Origin: Pseudoduganella violaceinigra DSM 15887
Lineage (GTDB): Bacteria; Pseudomonadota; Gammaproteobacteria; Burkholderiales; Burkholderiaceae_D
Assembly: GCF_000425385.1 (NCBI RefSeq)
Contig: NZ_AUDI01000001.1
Span: 722,797 to 786,796 of the forward strand
Length of the DNA stretch: 64,000 nt
Direction of reading: 5' to 3'
Shown: positions 43,144 through 52,225 of the stretch, in pieces
How the letters are laid out: the number at the start of each line of letters is the position of its first letter
Position numbering within the stretch: position 1 is the first letter of the stretch
Notes under the pieces: model-generated
Databases searched by the model: none
Told to the model about the DNA's origin: nothing
What the model saw: the letters and a program-made list of their open reading frames with translations, nothing else
Position numbers and translations under genes: made by a program

Positions 43144-44742
43144 TTACTTGACAGTCGGCGGAACTTCAAACGTGTGGAACGGCGCCGGCGACGGCACGGT
43201 CCACTCCAGGCCTTCCGCGCCGTCCCATGGCTTCGCTTCCGCCGGCTTGCCGCCGCGGATAGTCGGCAGCACCACACAGAACAGGAAGAACACCTGGCTC
43301 AGGCCGAAACCGAAGGCGCCGATGGACGCGATCGAGTTGAAGTCGGTGAACTGCGCCTGGTAGTCGGCGTAGCGGCGCGGCATGCCGGCCAGGCCCAGGA
43401 AGTGCATCGGGAAGAAGGTCACGTTGAACGTGATCAGCGACAGCCAGAAGTGGGCCTTGCCCATCGTCTCGCTGTACATATGGCCGGTCCACTTCGGTAC
43501 CCAGTAGTAGAAGCCGGCGAACAGGGCGAACAGGGAGCCGGCCACCAGCACATAGTGGAAGTGCGCCACCACATAGTAGGTGTCCTGCAGCTGGATGTCG
43601 ACCGGGGTCACGGCCAGCATCAGGCCGGTGAAGCCGCCCATGGTGAACACGAAGATGAAGCCGACCGAGAACAGCATCGGGGTCTCAAAGGTCATCGAGC
43701 CTTTCCACATGGTCGCGATCCAGTTGAAGACCTTCACGCCGGTCGGCACGGAGATCAGCATGGTGGCGTACATGAAGAACAGCTGCGAGGTCACCGGCAT
43801 GCCGGTGGTGAACATGTGGTGGGCCCAGACGATGAACGACAGGATCGCGATGGACGCGGTGGCGTACACCATCGACGCGTAGCCGAACAGCTGCTTGCGG
43901 GCGAAGGCCGGGATGATCTGCGACACGATGCCGAAGGCCGGCAGAATCATGATGTACACCTCGGGGTGGCCGAAGAACCAGAAGATGTGCTGGTACATGA
44001 CCGGGTCGCCGCCGCCGGCGGCGTTGAAGAAGGAGGTGCCGAAGTGGCGGTCGGTCAGGGTCATGGTGATGGCGCCTGCCAGCACCGGCATGACGGCGAT
44101 CAGCAGGTAGGCGGTGATCAGCCAGGTCCAGCAGAACATCGGCATCTTCATCAGGGTCATGCCGGGCGCGCGCATGTTCAGGATGGTGACGATGATGTTG
44201 ATGGAGCCCATGATGGACGAGGCGCCCATGATGTGCATGGCGAAGATACCCATGTCCATGCCGATACCCATCTGGGTCGACAGCGGAGCGTACAGGGTCC
44301 AGCCGGCCGCGGTCGCGCCGCCAGGCACGAAGAAGGACCCGGCCAGCAGGATCGCCGCCGGCGGCAGCAGCCAGAACGAGAAGTTGTTCATGCGCGCGAA
44401 CGCCATGTCGGATGCGCCGATCTGCAGCGGGATCATCCAGTTGGCGAAGCCGACGAAGGCCGGCATGATGGCGCCGAACACCATCACCAGGCCGTGCATG
44501 GTGGTCAGCTGGTTGAAGAACTCAGGCTGGAAAAATTGCAGGCCCGGCTTGAACAGCTCGGTACGGATCATCAGCGCCAGCACGCCGCCGGACAGCAGCA
44601 TGATGAAGGAGAACCACATGTACAGGGTACCGATATCCTTGTGGTTGGTGGCGAACAGCCAACGGCTCAGGCCATGTGGATGATCGTGTGCGTGATCGTG
44701 GTCGCCGTGGGCGTGATCGTGTGCGTGATCGTGTGTGCTCAT
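43144..44742 (-). CDS. ctaD: Cytochrome c oxidase subunit I (aa3 type)
   Basis: Catalytic subunit with haem a, haem a3 and CuB; 532 residues, twelve helices. The cross-linked His-Tyr site is in [14 protein letters not shown]. CuB histidines lie in [10 protein letters not shown], and the haem ligands in [10 protein letters not shown] and [11 protein letters not shown]- and D-channel residues appear in the usual helices. Unusually, the first 24 residues hold ten histidines alternating mainly with Asp/Ala. Such a tail might bind metal; it is encoded by a repeated DNA segment. Confidence 0.97.
   Translation of the reverse strand: MSTHDHAHDHAHGDHDHAHDHPHGLSRWLFATNHKDIGTLYMWFSFIMLLSGGVLALMIRTELFKPGLQFFQPEFFNQLTTMHGLVMVFGAIMPAFVGFANWMIPLQIGASDMAFARMNNFSFWLLPPAAILLAGSFFVPGGATAAGWTLYAPLSTQMGIGMDMGIFAMHIMGASSIMGSINIIVTILNMRAPGMTLMKMPMFCWTWLITAYLLIAVMPVLAGAITMTLTDRHFGTSFFNAAGGGDPVMYQHIFWFFGHPEVYIMILPAFGIVSQIIPAFARKQLFGYASMVYATASIAILSFIVWAHHMFTTGMPVTSQLFFMYATMLISVPTGVKVFNWIATMWKGSMTFETPMLFSVGFIFVFTMGGFTGLMLAVTPVDIQLQDTYYVVAHFHYVLVAGSLFALFAGFYYWVPKWTGHMYSETMGKAHFWLSLITFNVTFFPMHFLGLAGMPRRYADYQAQFTDFNSIASIGAFGFGLSQVFFLFCVVLPTIRGGKPAEAKPWDGAEGLEWTVPSPAPFHTFEVPPTVK
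44681..44733. repeat. Perfect 20-bp direct repeat encoding the His-rich start of CtaD
   Basis: The 20 bases at 44681-44700 recur exactly at 44714-44733. They encode alternating His/Asp/Ala codons near the CtaD N-terminus. A repeat of this kind can expand or contract by slippage, so tail length may vary between strains. Confidence 0.85.
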
Positions 44743-44755
44743 GTAATGCTCCTAA

Positions 44756-45982
44756 TTACTTGGCGCGTGCAGCCGCTACTTCGGCAGGCTGGACAATGTT
44801 TTCCGCTGGCTTGTTCGACCAGGAGTTGCGGGTGTAGGTGATGACAGCCGCGATTTCGGTATCCGACAGTTGCTTCTGCGCTGGCATTTCGCCCGGGAAT
44901 TTGCCGGACTTCTTGCCGTGCAGCAGGACGTTGATCTGCTCGGCGCGCGGGCCGTTCACGACCGGCGAACCGTCGAGCGAAGCGAAGGCGCCAGGGATGC
45001 CCTTGCCGCTCGCCTGATGGCAGGCCACGCAGGTGGAGGAATAGACTTTTTCGCCCTTGGTTTTCAGCTCGTCGATGGTCCAGGTCTTGTTCGGATCTTC
45101 GGCCAGGGCGGCCATTTCCTTCTTCTTGCCGTCGACCCAGGCGGTGTACTCTTCGGCCGTCACGACTTTCACCACGATCGGCATGAAGGCGTGCTCTTTG
45201 CCGCACAGTTCGGCGCAGTTGCCGCGGAAGGTGCCGGTATATTCCGACTTGAACCAGGTATCGCGCACATAGCCCGGGATGGCATCCTGCTTGACGCCGA
45301 AGGCCGGGATCATCCAGGCGTGGATCACGTCGTTGGCGGTGGTGACGATGCGGATCTTTTTGCCGACCGGCACCACCACTTCGTTATCGACTTCCATCAG
45401 GTAGTTCTCGTTGCGCTTGCCCTTGTACTGTTCATCCGGGTTGCCCACCTGCTCACGCGGCGTGGACAGGTTGGACAGGAAGGAAATGCCCTCGCCCTCG
45501 CCCTTCAGGTAGTCGTAGCCCCATTTCCACTGCATGCCGGTGGCCTTGATGGTGATGTCGGCGTTGGAGGTATCTTTCATCGCGACCACGGTCTTGGTGG
45601 CTGGCAGGGCCATGCCGATCACGATCAGGAATGGCACGACGGTCCAGGCGATTTCGACGGCGGTGGATTCGTGGAAGGTGGCGGCCTTGTGGCCGACCGA
45701 CTTGCGGTGTTTGAAGATGGAGTAGAACATCACGCCGAACACGGCGACGAAGATGACCATAATGATCCACATCATCATGGTGTGCAGGTCGTAGATGTTT
45801 TCAGCGATCTTTGTCGCAGGAGCCTGCAGATTCAACTGATGCTCCATCGGGCCGCCGGTCGCGCCGGTCGCTTTATGGTAGTCAACGGCTGCTGTCGCCG
45901 CCGGTTCGGCCCAGGCCGGCAATGCAGCGCCGGCAACGGCCAAGCCGACCATCAACGATTGAAGTCGCTTCGCAAGTTTCAT
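44756..45982 (-). CDS. ctaC: Cytochrome c oxidase subunit II with fused cytochrome c domain
   Basis: 408 residues. Signal peptide (to LPAWA), two transmembrane helices, a cupredoxin domain with the CuA site (GNCAELCGKEHAFMPI) and a C-terminal cytochrome c domain (STCVACHQASGKGIPGAF, with a methionine ligand in GEMPAQKQLS). This is the caa3-like form in which subunit II carries its own haem c. The start at 45982 gives a proper signal peptide. First gene of the oxidase operon, with a leader of about 260 nt. Confidence 0.96.
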   Translation of the reverse strand: MKLAKRLQSLMVGLAVAGAALPAWAEPAATAAVDYHKATGATGGPMEHQLNLQAPATKIAENIYDLHTMMMWIIMVIFVAVFGVMFYSIFKHRKSVGHKAATFHESTAVEIAWTVVPFLIVIGMALPATKTVVAMKDTSNADITIKATGMQWKWGYDYLKGEGEGISFLSNLSTPREQVGNPDEQYKGKRNENYLMEVDNEVVVPVGKKIRIVTTANDVIHAWMIPAFGVKQDAIPGYVRDTWFKSEYTGTFRGNCAELCGKEHAFMPIVVKVVTAEEYTAWVDGKKKEMAALAEDPNKTWTIDELKTKGEKVYSSTCVACHQASGKGIPGAFASLDGSPVVNGPRAEQINVLLHGKKSGKFPGEMPAQKQLSDTEIAAVITYTRNSWSNKPAENIVQPAEVAAARAK

Positions 45983-46250
45983 GTTTTCCCCAACCACCCA
46001 AAAATAAAGAAAATTTTTGTGTGCCAGGCCCGCTTTACCGCTTAACCGGGCTCCCGCCACACGCTAAACACTAAACACCTAAAGGTCCCGAGCCGCTCCC
46101 GCGCGCAAGAAAATCGCGCCAGAACTGTGCTGGAACCTTGAAAATCACTACCGATGACCACACATCACCGTAAAGCTTGCTACCACGTTTGCCGTCCCCG
46201 GGCCATTTTGCTGCGTCCGGACAATGAAATACTGGCAAAATTAGTCAATG

Positions 46251-46280
46251 ATTATACTCAGTGAACATGTCCTACATCAA
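46251..46280 (-). promoter_or_regulatory. Probable promoter of the ctaC operon
   Basis: On the minus strand TTGATG (46275-46280), an 18-bp spacer and a perfect TATAAT (46251-46256). The implied start near 46244 leaves a ~260-nt untranslated leader (45983-46244) with no gene, which is long enough to hold regulatory structure. Confidence 0.6.
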
Positions 46281-46332
46281 GGGCGGCGCGCCCTTGCCTG
46301 TGGTATACGCGAGTAAGCCTGCCCTTGCCGGC

Positions 46333-47256
46333 CTATTTTGGGGGCTTCCTCGGCAAATCGAAGCGGATGATGGCCTCGCCGCTGCTGGTCACCCTTGGCG
46401 CCGGGCGGAAGGCGTGGCCATAGATCACTTCGAACGTTAACGCGAGCTTGCCGTCCGGGCGGCGCTGCTGTTCCAGGCCTTGCAGCATGCGCTGGTAGGC
46501 CTGTTTTCCCAGCAAGCCCTTGCGCCGCGTCTGCAGCGGGTTGCCGCCCAGGGCACGGGCATCGGCCAGCAGCTTGTCGGCGCTGTCGTAGGTCACCGTG
46601 ATCTTTTCCATATCCATCACCGGCTCGGCAAAGCCCGCTTCCACCAGCTGGTCGCCGAAATCGTGCATATCGACAAAGGGCAGCGTGTGCGGCGCCAGGT
46701 CGACCGCGGCGAAGGCGGCGCGCAGTTCCTGCAGGGTATCCGGGCCGAAGCAGGAGAACATCAGCAGGCCGCCCACCTTCAGCACCCGGTGCCACTCCGC
46801 AAAGACGCGGTCGGGCTGCGGGTGCCAGTGCAGGGCCAGGTTGGACCAGACCAGGTCGGCATTGTGGCGCGCCAGCGGCAGCTCGGCCATATCGGCGCAC
46901 AGGTAGTCAATGCCGGACTTTGCCGGTAACAATTTGCCAATCAACTGGCTCAGGCCGGATTTGCCAGCCTGGCCGCGCGCGGCGGCGATCATGGCGGCCG
47001 AGGTGTCGACGCCCAGGATCTGGGCGGCGGGATAGCTTTTCTGCAAGAGCGGCAAATCCGGGCCGGCGCCGCAGCCGGCGTCCAGCACGCGCAGCGGATT
47101 CACTTTCACCAGCTGCAGGCGCTCGTGCATGCGGCTGGCGATCTCGCGCCGCAGGAAATCCGATTCGGCCACGCGGGCCGGATCGGAAAACAACTGGCGG
47201 ACCCGATCCAGGTCAATGGGAGCGCTTAATTTCGGCGGTTTTGCTGGGGCTTGCAT
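46333..47256 (-). CDS. SAM-dependent methyltransferase, BioC-like
   Basis: 307 residues with a class I methyltransferase fold: motif I VLDAGCGAGPDLPLL, GVDTSAAMIAAARG, the ADLVWSNLALHWHPQPDRVFAEWHRVLKVGGLLMFSCFGPDTLQEL stretch (several blocks). The SNLALHW and GPDTLQELR segments resemble BioC, which methylates malonyl-ACP to start biotin synthesis. No bio genes adjoin, so the assignment is by resemblance. The ATG at 47256 is preferred over one at 47325, which would overlap comF. Confidence 0.72.
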   Translation of the reverse strand: MQAPAKPPKLSAPIDLDRVRQLFSDPARVAESDFLRREIASRMHERLQLVKVNPLRVLDAGCGAGPDLPLLQKSYPAAQILGVDTSAAMIAAARGQAGKSGLSQLIGKLLPAKSGIDYLCADMAELPLARHNADLVWSNLALHWHPQPDRVFAEWHRVLKVGGLLMFSCFGPDTLQELRAAFAAVDLAPHTLPFVDMHDFGDQLVEAGFAEPVMDMEKITVTYDSADKLLADARALGGNPLQTRRKGLLGKQAYQRMLQGLEQQRRPDGKLALTFEVIYGHAFRPAPRVTSSGEAIIRFDLPRKPPK

Positions 47257-47316
47257 ATTAAATACGGTGTTCCGATGGGATAATCCGGACAGTTTACTCG
47301 TTCGCGGGGATTTGCG

Positions 47317-48030
47317 ATGGCGCACCGCCTGCTCGGCCTGCTATTGCCCTGTAATTGCGTGCTGTGCGGCGCCAGCGGCCCCGAGCTGCTCTGCCCCGGC
47401 TGCCGCGCCCAGTTCTTCGCCGCGGGCACCGCCCGCTGCCCGAGCTGCGCCAACCCGCTGCCGGCAGCGGACACGGCGCCGGTCCCCTGCGGCCGCTGCC
47501 AGGCCGATCGCCCCGCTTTCGACGCGACCGTGGCGGCCGCCGACTACGCCCTGCCGGTGGACCGCCTCGTGCTTCAGTTAAAATTCGCCCGCCAGCTCGC
47601 GCTGGCGCGTCTGTTTGCCGGCCTGCTGGCCGAGGCCGTGCTGCGCTCCGGCGCCGTGCCGCGCCCCGCCCTGCTCTGCCCCGTGCCGCTCGGGCCGCAG
47701 CGCCTGGCCGAACGCGGCTTCAACCAGGCGCTGGAAATCGCCCGGCCGCTGGGCAAGCGGCTCGGCATTGCGGTCGCGCCGCGGCTGGCCGTGCGCGTGC
47801 GCGAAACGGCGGCCCAGAGCAGCATGCTGCACGGCGCGCGCCAGGCCAACCTGGCCCGTGCCTTTGCCATCCCCGAGCGGGCGCTGGTGGAAGGGCGGCA
47901 TATCGGCCTGGTGGATGATGTCATGAGCAGCGGCAGGACCTTGCAGGAACTGGCGGCGACACTCAAGCGCCACGGCGCCGCGCGCGTGACGAACTATGTG
48001 TTCGCCCGCACGCCCCCGAACACGAATTAG
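47317..48030 (+). CDS. comF: ComF-family phosphoribosyltransferase-like protein
   Basis: 237 residues. N-terminal zinc ribbon with paired cysteines (CNCVLC, CPGC, CPSC, CGRC) and a C-terminal type I phosphoribosyltransferase domain with the PRPP loop GLVDDVMSSGRTLQE. In competent bacteria ComF assists DNA uptake; most proteobacterial copies (YhgH/GntX) are of uncertain role. Divergent from the BioC-like gene. Confidence 0.9.
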   Translation: MAHRLLGLLLPCNCVLCGASGPELLCPGCRAQFFAAGTARCPSCANPLPAADTAPVPCGRCQADRPAFDATVAAADYALPVDRLVLQLKFARQLALARLFAGLLAEAVLRSGAVPRPALLCPVPLGPQRLAERGFNQALEIARPLGKRLGIAVAPRLAVRVRETAAQSSMLHGARQANLARAFAIPERALVEGRHIGLVDDVMSSGRTLQELAATLKRHGAARVTNYVFARTPPNTN

Positions 48031-48039
48031 GAGAACGAC

Positions 48040-48510
48040 TTGTTTCATGTAGTGCTGGTCAACCCGGAAATCCCGCCCAACACGGGCAATGTAATCCGCC
48101 TGTGCGCGAACACGGGTGCGCAGCTGCACCTGATCGAACCGCTCGGCTTCCCGCTGGACGACGCCAAGATGCGCCGCGCCGGCCTCGATTACCACGAATA
48201 TGCCAATATGAAGGTGCACAAGGATTGGGACGCCTTCCTGGCCGAGGTGCAGCCGGATGGCGGCCGCATGTTCGCCATGACCACGCACGGCTCGCGTCCC
48301 TTCGCCGAACTGGCCTTCCAGCCCGGCGACGTGTTCGTGTTCGGCAGCGAGACGCGCGGCCTGGCGCCGGAATTCCGCGAATCCTTCCCCACCGCGCAGC
48401 GCATCCGCCTGCCCATGATGCCGGGCAACCGCAGCCTCAACCTCTCCAACACCGTGGCGGTGGTGGTCTTTGAGGCTTGGCGCCAGCACGGCTACGCCGG
48501 CGGCGCCTGA
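48040..48510 (+). CDS. trmL: tRNA (cytidine(34)-2'-O)-methyltransferase TrmL
   Basis: SPOUT-class enzyme that 2'-O-methylates the wobble base of certain leucine tRNAs. 156 residues with LVNPEIPPNTGNVIRLCANTG at the start (in two parts), FGSETRGLAPEF, and the knot-forming IRLPMMPGNRSLNLSNTVAVVVFEAWRQ. The start codon is TTG at 48040, supported by AGGAG 8 nt upstream and by the family's usual start. It lies 9 bp after comF. Confidence 0.93.
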   Translation: MFHVVLVNPEIPPNTGNVIRLCANTGAQLHLIEPLGFPLDDAKMRRAGLDYHEYANMKVHKDWDAFLAEVQPDGGRMFAMTTHGSRPFAELAFQPGDVFVFGSETRGLAPEFRESFPTAQRIRLPMMPGNRSLNLSNTVAVVVFEAWRQHGYAGGA

Positions 48511-48513
48511 GGC

Positions 48514-50574
48514 TCAGAAGGCTGCGCGCAGCGTCAGGCGCAAGGTGCGCGGCTCACCCGGATGGAAATGCATATCGCTCACGCCTTCCGCCGGTTCGCC
48601 CGGCAGGCGCGAAGCGTAGTAGTAATCCACGTCGCTGGCTTTGCGGTCGAACAGGTTGAAGATATCGGCCGTGAGCTGCCAGCGGCGGTCGAAGCGGTAG
48701 CCGGCGCGCAGGTAGGCCAGCGCCGTGCTGGCCGAACGCACGCTGTTGTCCTCCACCAGCGGGCGCGGACCGAAGTAGCGCAGCTGGAAGGCGCCGGACC
48801 AGGGGCCGGCATCGCTCAGGGTCGCGCCGAACGACATCACTTTCTCCACGGCGCCCGGAACGCGGTCGCCGGCCGGATCGAATTCCGTATAGCGCGCCCG
48901 CGAATACGCCAGATCGAAGTCCAACAGCAGGTGGCTGGTCGCGGCATAGTGGTTATTCCATTCGATGCCGGAACGCTTGCTGGCGCGGCTTGGCGCGGTG
49001 TCGCCCGCATCGCCTGAAAATACCAGTTCGGATCCGGAACGCAGGCGCCACAGCGCCAGCGAACTTTGCAAGCCCTTCACGATTTCGCTGCGTGCGCCGA
49101 GTTCGGCGCCACGCGTCTTCACCAGGGGCGTGACCGGTTCGATCGGCTCGCGCTCGCGCGGCGACAGGTGCGCCGTGGTGCCGCGCGCGTCATTGCTGTG
49201 GAAGCCTTCGCCATAGTTGATGAAGAATTCCGTCTTTTCCCACGGCCCCAGGATCAGCGCCAGCTTGGGCGAGGCCATGTGGTCCTGCGCCTTGCCGGTA
49301 TTTTCCGCGATCGAGCTGTCGACATCGAAGGTGTAGCGGTCGTAGCGCAGGCCCGCGATGGAACGCAGCCAGGACGTCCACTGCACGCTGTTCTGCAACC
49401 AGGCCGACATGCTGCCCTCGGACACATGCGATTGGGCGATCGGCTGCAGCACGCGCTGCTGGGCGGTGGCGAAGAGGCCGAGCGGCGCGATGTGGTCGAA
49501 GCGGCCCTGCAGCCCGACGGCGTTGTCCATCGGCCGTCCGGCAAGCTGCCCGTACCAGGTATGCGTCAGGTCGAAGCCCGTCATCCTGCGGCGTTCCGTC
49601 TGCAGCACCTGGTCGCCGTTGACCGGATCGTCGAGAAAGTAGGTGACGTCGTTGTACAACGACAGCTTGGAGCGCACCAGGTAGGCATGCGCTTCCGTCA
49701 GCGTGCTGTCGCCGCGCCGGCGCCACTCGCTGGACAGGCTGTAGCGCGCGGTGCGCCCGCCGTCGCTCGGATCGGCGGCGCCGAATTCGTCCAGCCGTCC
49801 ATCCTGCACCGCCCGCAGGGGAATCTGGCTGGTGGCGCGCCAGCCGGCCTTGTAGCCCATCGCCGTCACGCTGAAGCGCTCGCCGCCGCTGCCGGCGCTG
49901 TAGCGCAGGACGCCGGACGCCTTATGGAAGGCCTCAGGCATCTGCCACGGACCGTCGTTATGCCCCAGCTCCAGCGCATACAGCAGGTTGCCGCCGCCCA
50001 CGCCGCTGGAATTGGCCAGCAGGCCGCGCCGATAGGCGTGTTCGCCGACCGTCAGCGATGCCGTGCCTTCATTGAGCTTGTCCGCCAGGCCCATATGCGC
50101 CGCGCCGGCCGAAGCGAAATCGCCTTCGTCCGCGTAGTACGGCCCCTTGCGGTAGTGGATCTTGCCGACCAGCTCGGGGATCAGGAAATTCAGGTCGGTA
50201 TAGCCCTGGCCGTGGGCATGCGTGCGCATATTCACCGGCATGCCGTCGACGAAGGTGGCGAAGTCGGTGCCGTGGTCCAGGTTGAAGCCGCGCAGGTAGT
50301 ATTGGTTGGCCTTGCCGTCGCCGCTATGCTGGGTGACGATCATGCCGGGCACGAATTCCAGGATCTCGCCCGGCCGCAAGGCGGGACGGTTGGCGATCAG
50401 TTTCGCCGTGATGGTGCCTTCGCTGGCCGCATCGGAGGTACCGACGGCGTTTTCATAGTGGCCCACCACATGCACCATGGCCGGCGTTTCATGGCCCTGC
50501 TGCTGTTCCTGTGCCCGTACTGTTGCGGCAGCGCACAGCGCCCCCACGATCACGGGGATCATTGTCTTGTTCAT
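48514..50574 (-). CDS. TonB-dependent outer-membrane receptor under B12 riboswitch control
   Basis: 686 residues. Signal peptide (to ATVRA), plug domain (LRPGEILEFVPGMIVTQHSGDGKANQYYLRGFNLDHGTDFATFVDGMPVN, several blocks) and a 22-strand barrel ending in F. It is not a close BtuB match in sequence, but a cobalamin riboswitch lies directly upstream, so cobalamin or a corrinoid is the likely ligand. The ATG at 50574 has no ribosome-binding site. A TTG at 50595, in frame and preceded by GGGGAGG, is an alternative that adds seven residues. Confidence 0.87.
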   Translation of the reverse strand: MNKTMIPVIVGALCAAATVRAQEQQQGHETPAMVHVVGHYENAVGTSDAASEGTITAKLIANRPALRPGEILEFVPGMIVTQHSGDGKANQYYLRGFNLDHGTDFATFVDGMPVNMRTHAHGQGYTDLNFLIPELVGKIHYRKGPYYADEGDFASAGAAHMGLADKLNEGTASLTVGEHAYRRGLLANSSGVGGGNLLYALELGHNDGPWQMPEAFHKASGVLRYSAGSGGERFSVTAMGYKAGWRATSQIPLRAVQDGRLDEFGAADPSDGGRTARYSLSSEWRRRGDSTLTEAHAYLVRSKLSLYNDVTYFLDDPVNGDQVLQTERRRMTGFDLTHTWYGQLAGRPMDNAVGLQGRFDHIAPLGLFATAQQRVLQPIAQSHVSEGSMSAWLQNSVQWTSWLRSIAGLRYDRYTFDVDSSIAENTGKAQDHMASPKLALILGPWEKTEFFINYGEGFHSNDARGTTAHLSPREREPIEPVTPLVKTRGAELGARSEIVKGLQSSLALWRLRSGSELVFSGDAGDTAPSRASKRSGIEWNNHYAATSHLLLDFDLAYSRARYTEFDPAGDRVPGAVEKVMSFGATLSDAGPWSGAFQLRYFGPRPLVEDNSVRSASTALAYLRAGYRFDRRWQLTADIFNLFDRKASDVDYYYASRLPGEPAEGVSDMHFHPGEPRTLRLTLRAAF

Positions 50575-50656
50575 GTTGGATGATTGAATCGGCAATCCCG
50601 CCCACCTCCCCGTGAGCGCGACCGAACAGCGCGCCCATCGTCGCCGATGCGCGCAC

Positions 50657-50868
50657 CACCTGTCTGGCCGGTATCCGGGCTGGCAAGGCTGACCGTCTTG
50701 CCTTCCCATGCCTGCGGCACAGTGGCTTGTCGAGATGGCCTGTCGCTGAGGCGCGACGCTTGCTTACCGTTGCGGGGGCAGCACACCCTGGCCCGCCGCC
50801 TGGCGCGGCATGGCCATGTGTTTCCCGTTTAACTGCGCGCTGGAATGCGCGCGGGGCACCAAACGGGA
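50657..50868 (-). ncRNA. Cobalamin (B12) riboswitch upstream of the TonB receptor
   Basis: Read on the minus strand: GGTGCC near the 5' end, AGTTAAACGGGAA, the B12 box GCTGCCCCCGCAACGGTAA, AGCCACTG, GGGAAGG and the closing AGCCCGGATACCGGCC. These are the conserved blocks in correct order. About 80 nt follow before the start codon and include a hairpin (about 50610-50645) and the GGGGAGG sequence, a likely translational or transcriptional expression platform. AdoCbl binding would turn the receptor off. Confidence 0.94.
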
Positions 50869-50871
50869 GCG

Positions 50872-50900
50872 ATTATACGTGCCTATCAACGTTGATGAAA
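50872..50900 (-). promoter_or_regulatory. Promoter of the riboswitch-TonB receptor unit
   Basis: A perfect TATAAT (50872-50877, minus strand) lies just before the riboswitch 5' end. The -35 region (about TTTCAT) falls inside the last codons of the ferredoxin gene and is weak. It shows that the receptor can be transcribed apart from the cob operon upstream. Confidence 0.6.
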
Positions 50901-51224
50901 CACTATTTCTTCCACCGTCTCGCCGTTGCACAGGTGCTGCTCGATGATGCGGTCCATGTTGTCCGGCGTGACGTTGTAATACCAGGTGCCGTCCGGCTGG
51001 ACGCAGACGATCGGGCCGCCCTTGCAGGCTGCGAAGCAGCTGACCCGGCTGCGCTTGACGCGCAACTCGCCCTCGTTCAACCCGGCGGCCTTGAACTTTT
51101 CGCCCAGGCTGTCGAACAGGGCCTGGGATTGGCCGTCCGCCGTGCAGCGCGGGCCGGTGCAGACCAGCAGGTGGCGGTTGTAGTCGCCGATTTTCGGCTT
51201 CACGATCGGGTCTTCGGTGCTCAT
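50886..51224 (-). CDS. Thioredoxin-like [2Fe-2S] ferredoxin of the cobalamin operon
   Basis: 112 residues. The cysteine pattern C-x4-C near residue 23 (CTGPRC) and CFAACKGGPIVC in the second half fit the thioredoxin-fold 2Fe-2S ferredoxins. It probably passes electrons to a redox step in corrin ring synthesis; which one is not shown. Its ATG overlaps the cobJ stop by 4 nt, and it is the last gene of the operon. Confidence 0.85.
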   Translation of the reverse strand: MSTEDPIVKPKIGDYNRHLLVCTGPRCTADGQSQALFDSLGEKFKAAGLNEGELRVKRSRVSCFAACKGGPIVCVQPDGTWYYNVTPDNMDRIIEQHLCNGETVEEIVFHQR

Positions 51225-52225
51225 GCTTCGCCCTCCTCGCCGGCATTGACGACTTCCGCTTCCCACGGTTCATCCAGCGTGGCGCGGATGTAGTCGGCCG
51301 GCAGCCGGTACTGCGCCGCCAGCGCATCGACGCTGGCACCGGCGTCATGTTCCGCCCGCAGCGTGTCGAGCCAGCCCAGCAGGCCGGTCGACAGCGAGCG
51401 CCCGGCACGTTCGCCTTCGCGCGTGGCGCCGCCTTCCTGCATATCGTATTTATTGGCGTAGCCGCGCGGCGTGACCATCAGGCCATCGCGCACGAAGGTG
51501 TTGCTGTTGCCGATCAGGACGGTGCTGAGCATGCCGATGTCGGCATCGGCCATGCTGTCGAGCGTGGTGAAGACGATGTTTTCGCGGCGGCGATAGGCGC
51601 TTTTGACGATGGCGACCGGGGTGTCGGGACGGCGGTGGCGCAGGAACAGGCGTTGCGCTTCGACGATCTGGCGCGTGCGGCGGCCGCTTTTCGGGTTGTA
51701 CAGCGCCACCACGAAGTCCGCCATCGCCACCGCGTCCAGACGGCGGGCGATGGTCGGCCAGGGCGTCAGCAGGTCGGACAGCGAGATCGCGCAAAAGTCG
51801 TGCGTCAGCGGCGCGCCGACCAGGGCGGCGCAGCTGTTCAGGGCCGAGGCGCCTGGAATGATTTCGACCTGCACCGGATCCTCCGGCGTCCAGCCGGACT
51901 GGAACAGCACTTCATACGTCGGGCCGGCCATGCCGTACACGCCGGCGTCGCCGGACGAAATCAGGGCCACCTTCTTGCCTGCGCGCGCCGCCTCCAGCGC
52001 ACTGACAGCGCGGTCCAGCTCCTCCGTCATGGACTTGCGGATGATCTCCTTGCCTTCAATCAGGTCGGCCACCAGTTTGATGTAGGTGACATAGCCGATC
52101 ACCACGTCCGCCTCGGCGATCGCGTCGCGCGCGCGTTGCGTCATGTGGTCGACGCTGCCGGGGCCTATCCCCACCAGCATGATCTTGCCGGCGGCGGACG
52201 CCGGCTGTTCGAGTTGAGCGTTCAT
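51221..52225 (-). CDS. cobJ: Precorrin-3B / cobalt-factor III C17-methyltransferase with C-terminal extension
   Basis: Ring-contracting SAM methyltransferase (CobJ/CbiH). 334 residues: the tetrapyrrole methylase fold covers about residues 14-260 (MLVGIGPGSVDHMTQRARDAI, ALISSGDAGVYGMAGP, EIIPGASALNSCAALVGAPLTHDFCAISLSD, in blocks). An extra tail of about 70 residues (RSLSTGLLGWLDTLRAEHD onward) is unlike plain CobJ/CbiH and is helical in appearance. It overlaps its neighbours by 4 nt on both sides. Confidence 0.94.
   Translation of the reverse strand: MNAQLEQPASAAGKIMLVGIGPGSVDHMTQRARDAIAEADVVIGYVTYIKLVADLIEGKEIIRKSMTEELDRAVSALEAARAGKKVALISSGDAGVYGMAGPTYEVLFQSGWTPEDPVQVEIIPGASALNSCAALVGAPLTHDFCAISLSDLLTPWPTIARRLDAVAMADFVVALYNPKSGRRTRQIVEAQRLFLRHRRPDTPVAIVKSAYRRRENIVFTTLDSMADADIGMLSTVLIGNSNTFVRDGLMVTPRGYANKYDMQEGGATREGERAGRSLSTGLLGWLDTLRAEHDAGASVDALAAQYRLPADYIRATLDEPWEAEVVNAGEEGEA

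Noticed and set aside
43174..44841. A long plus-strand frame with many His/Gly/Gln residues opposite ctaD
   Set aside because: Antisense of cytochrome oxidase subunit I; composition mirrors its codon bias.
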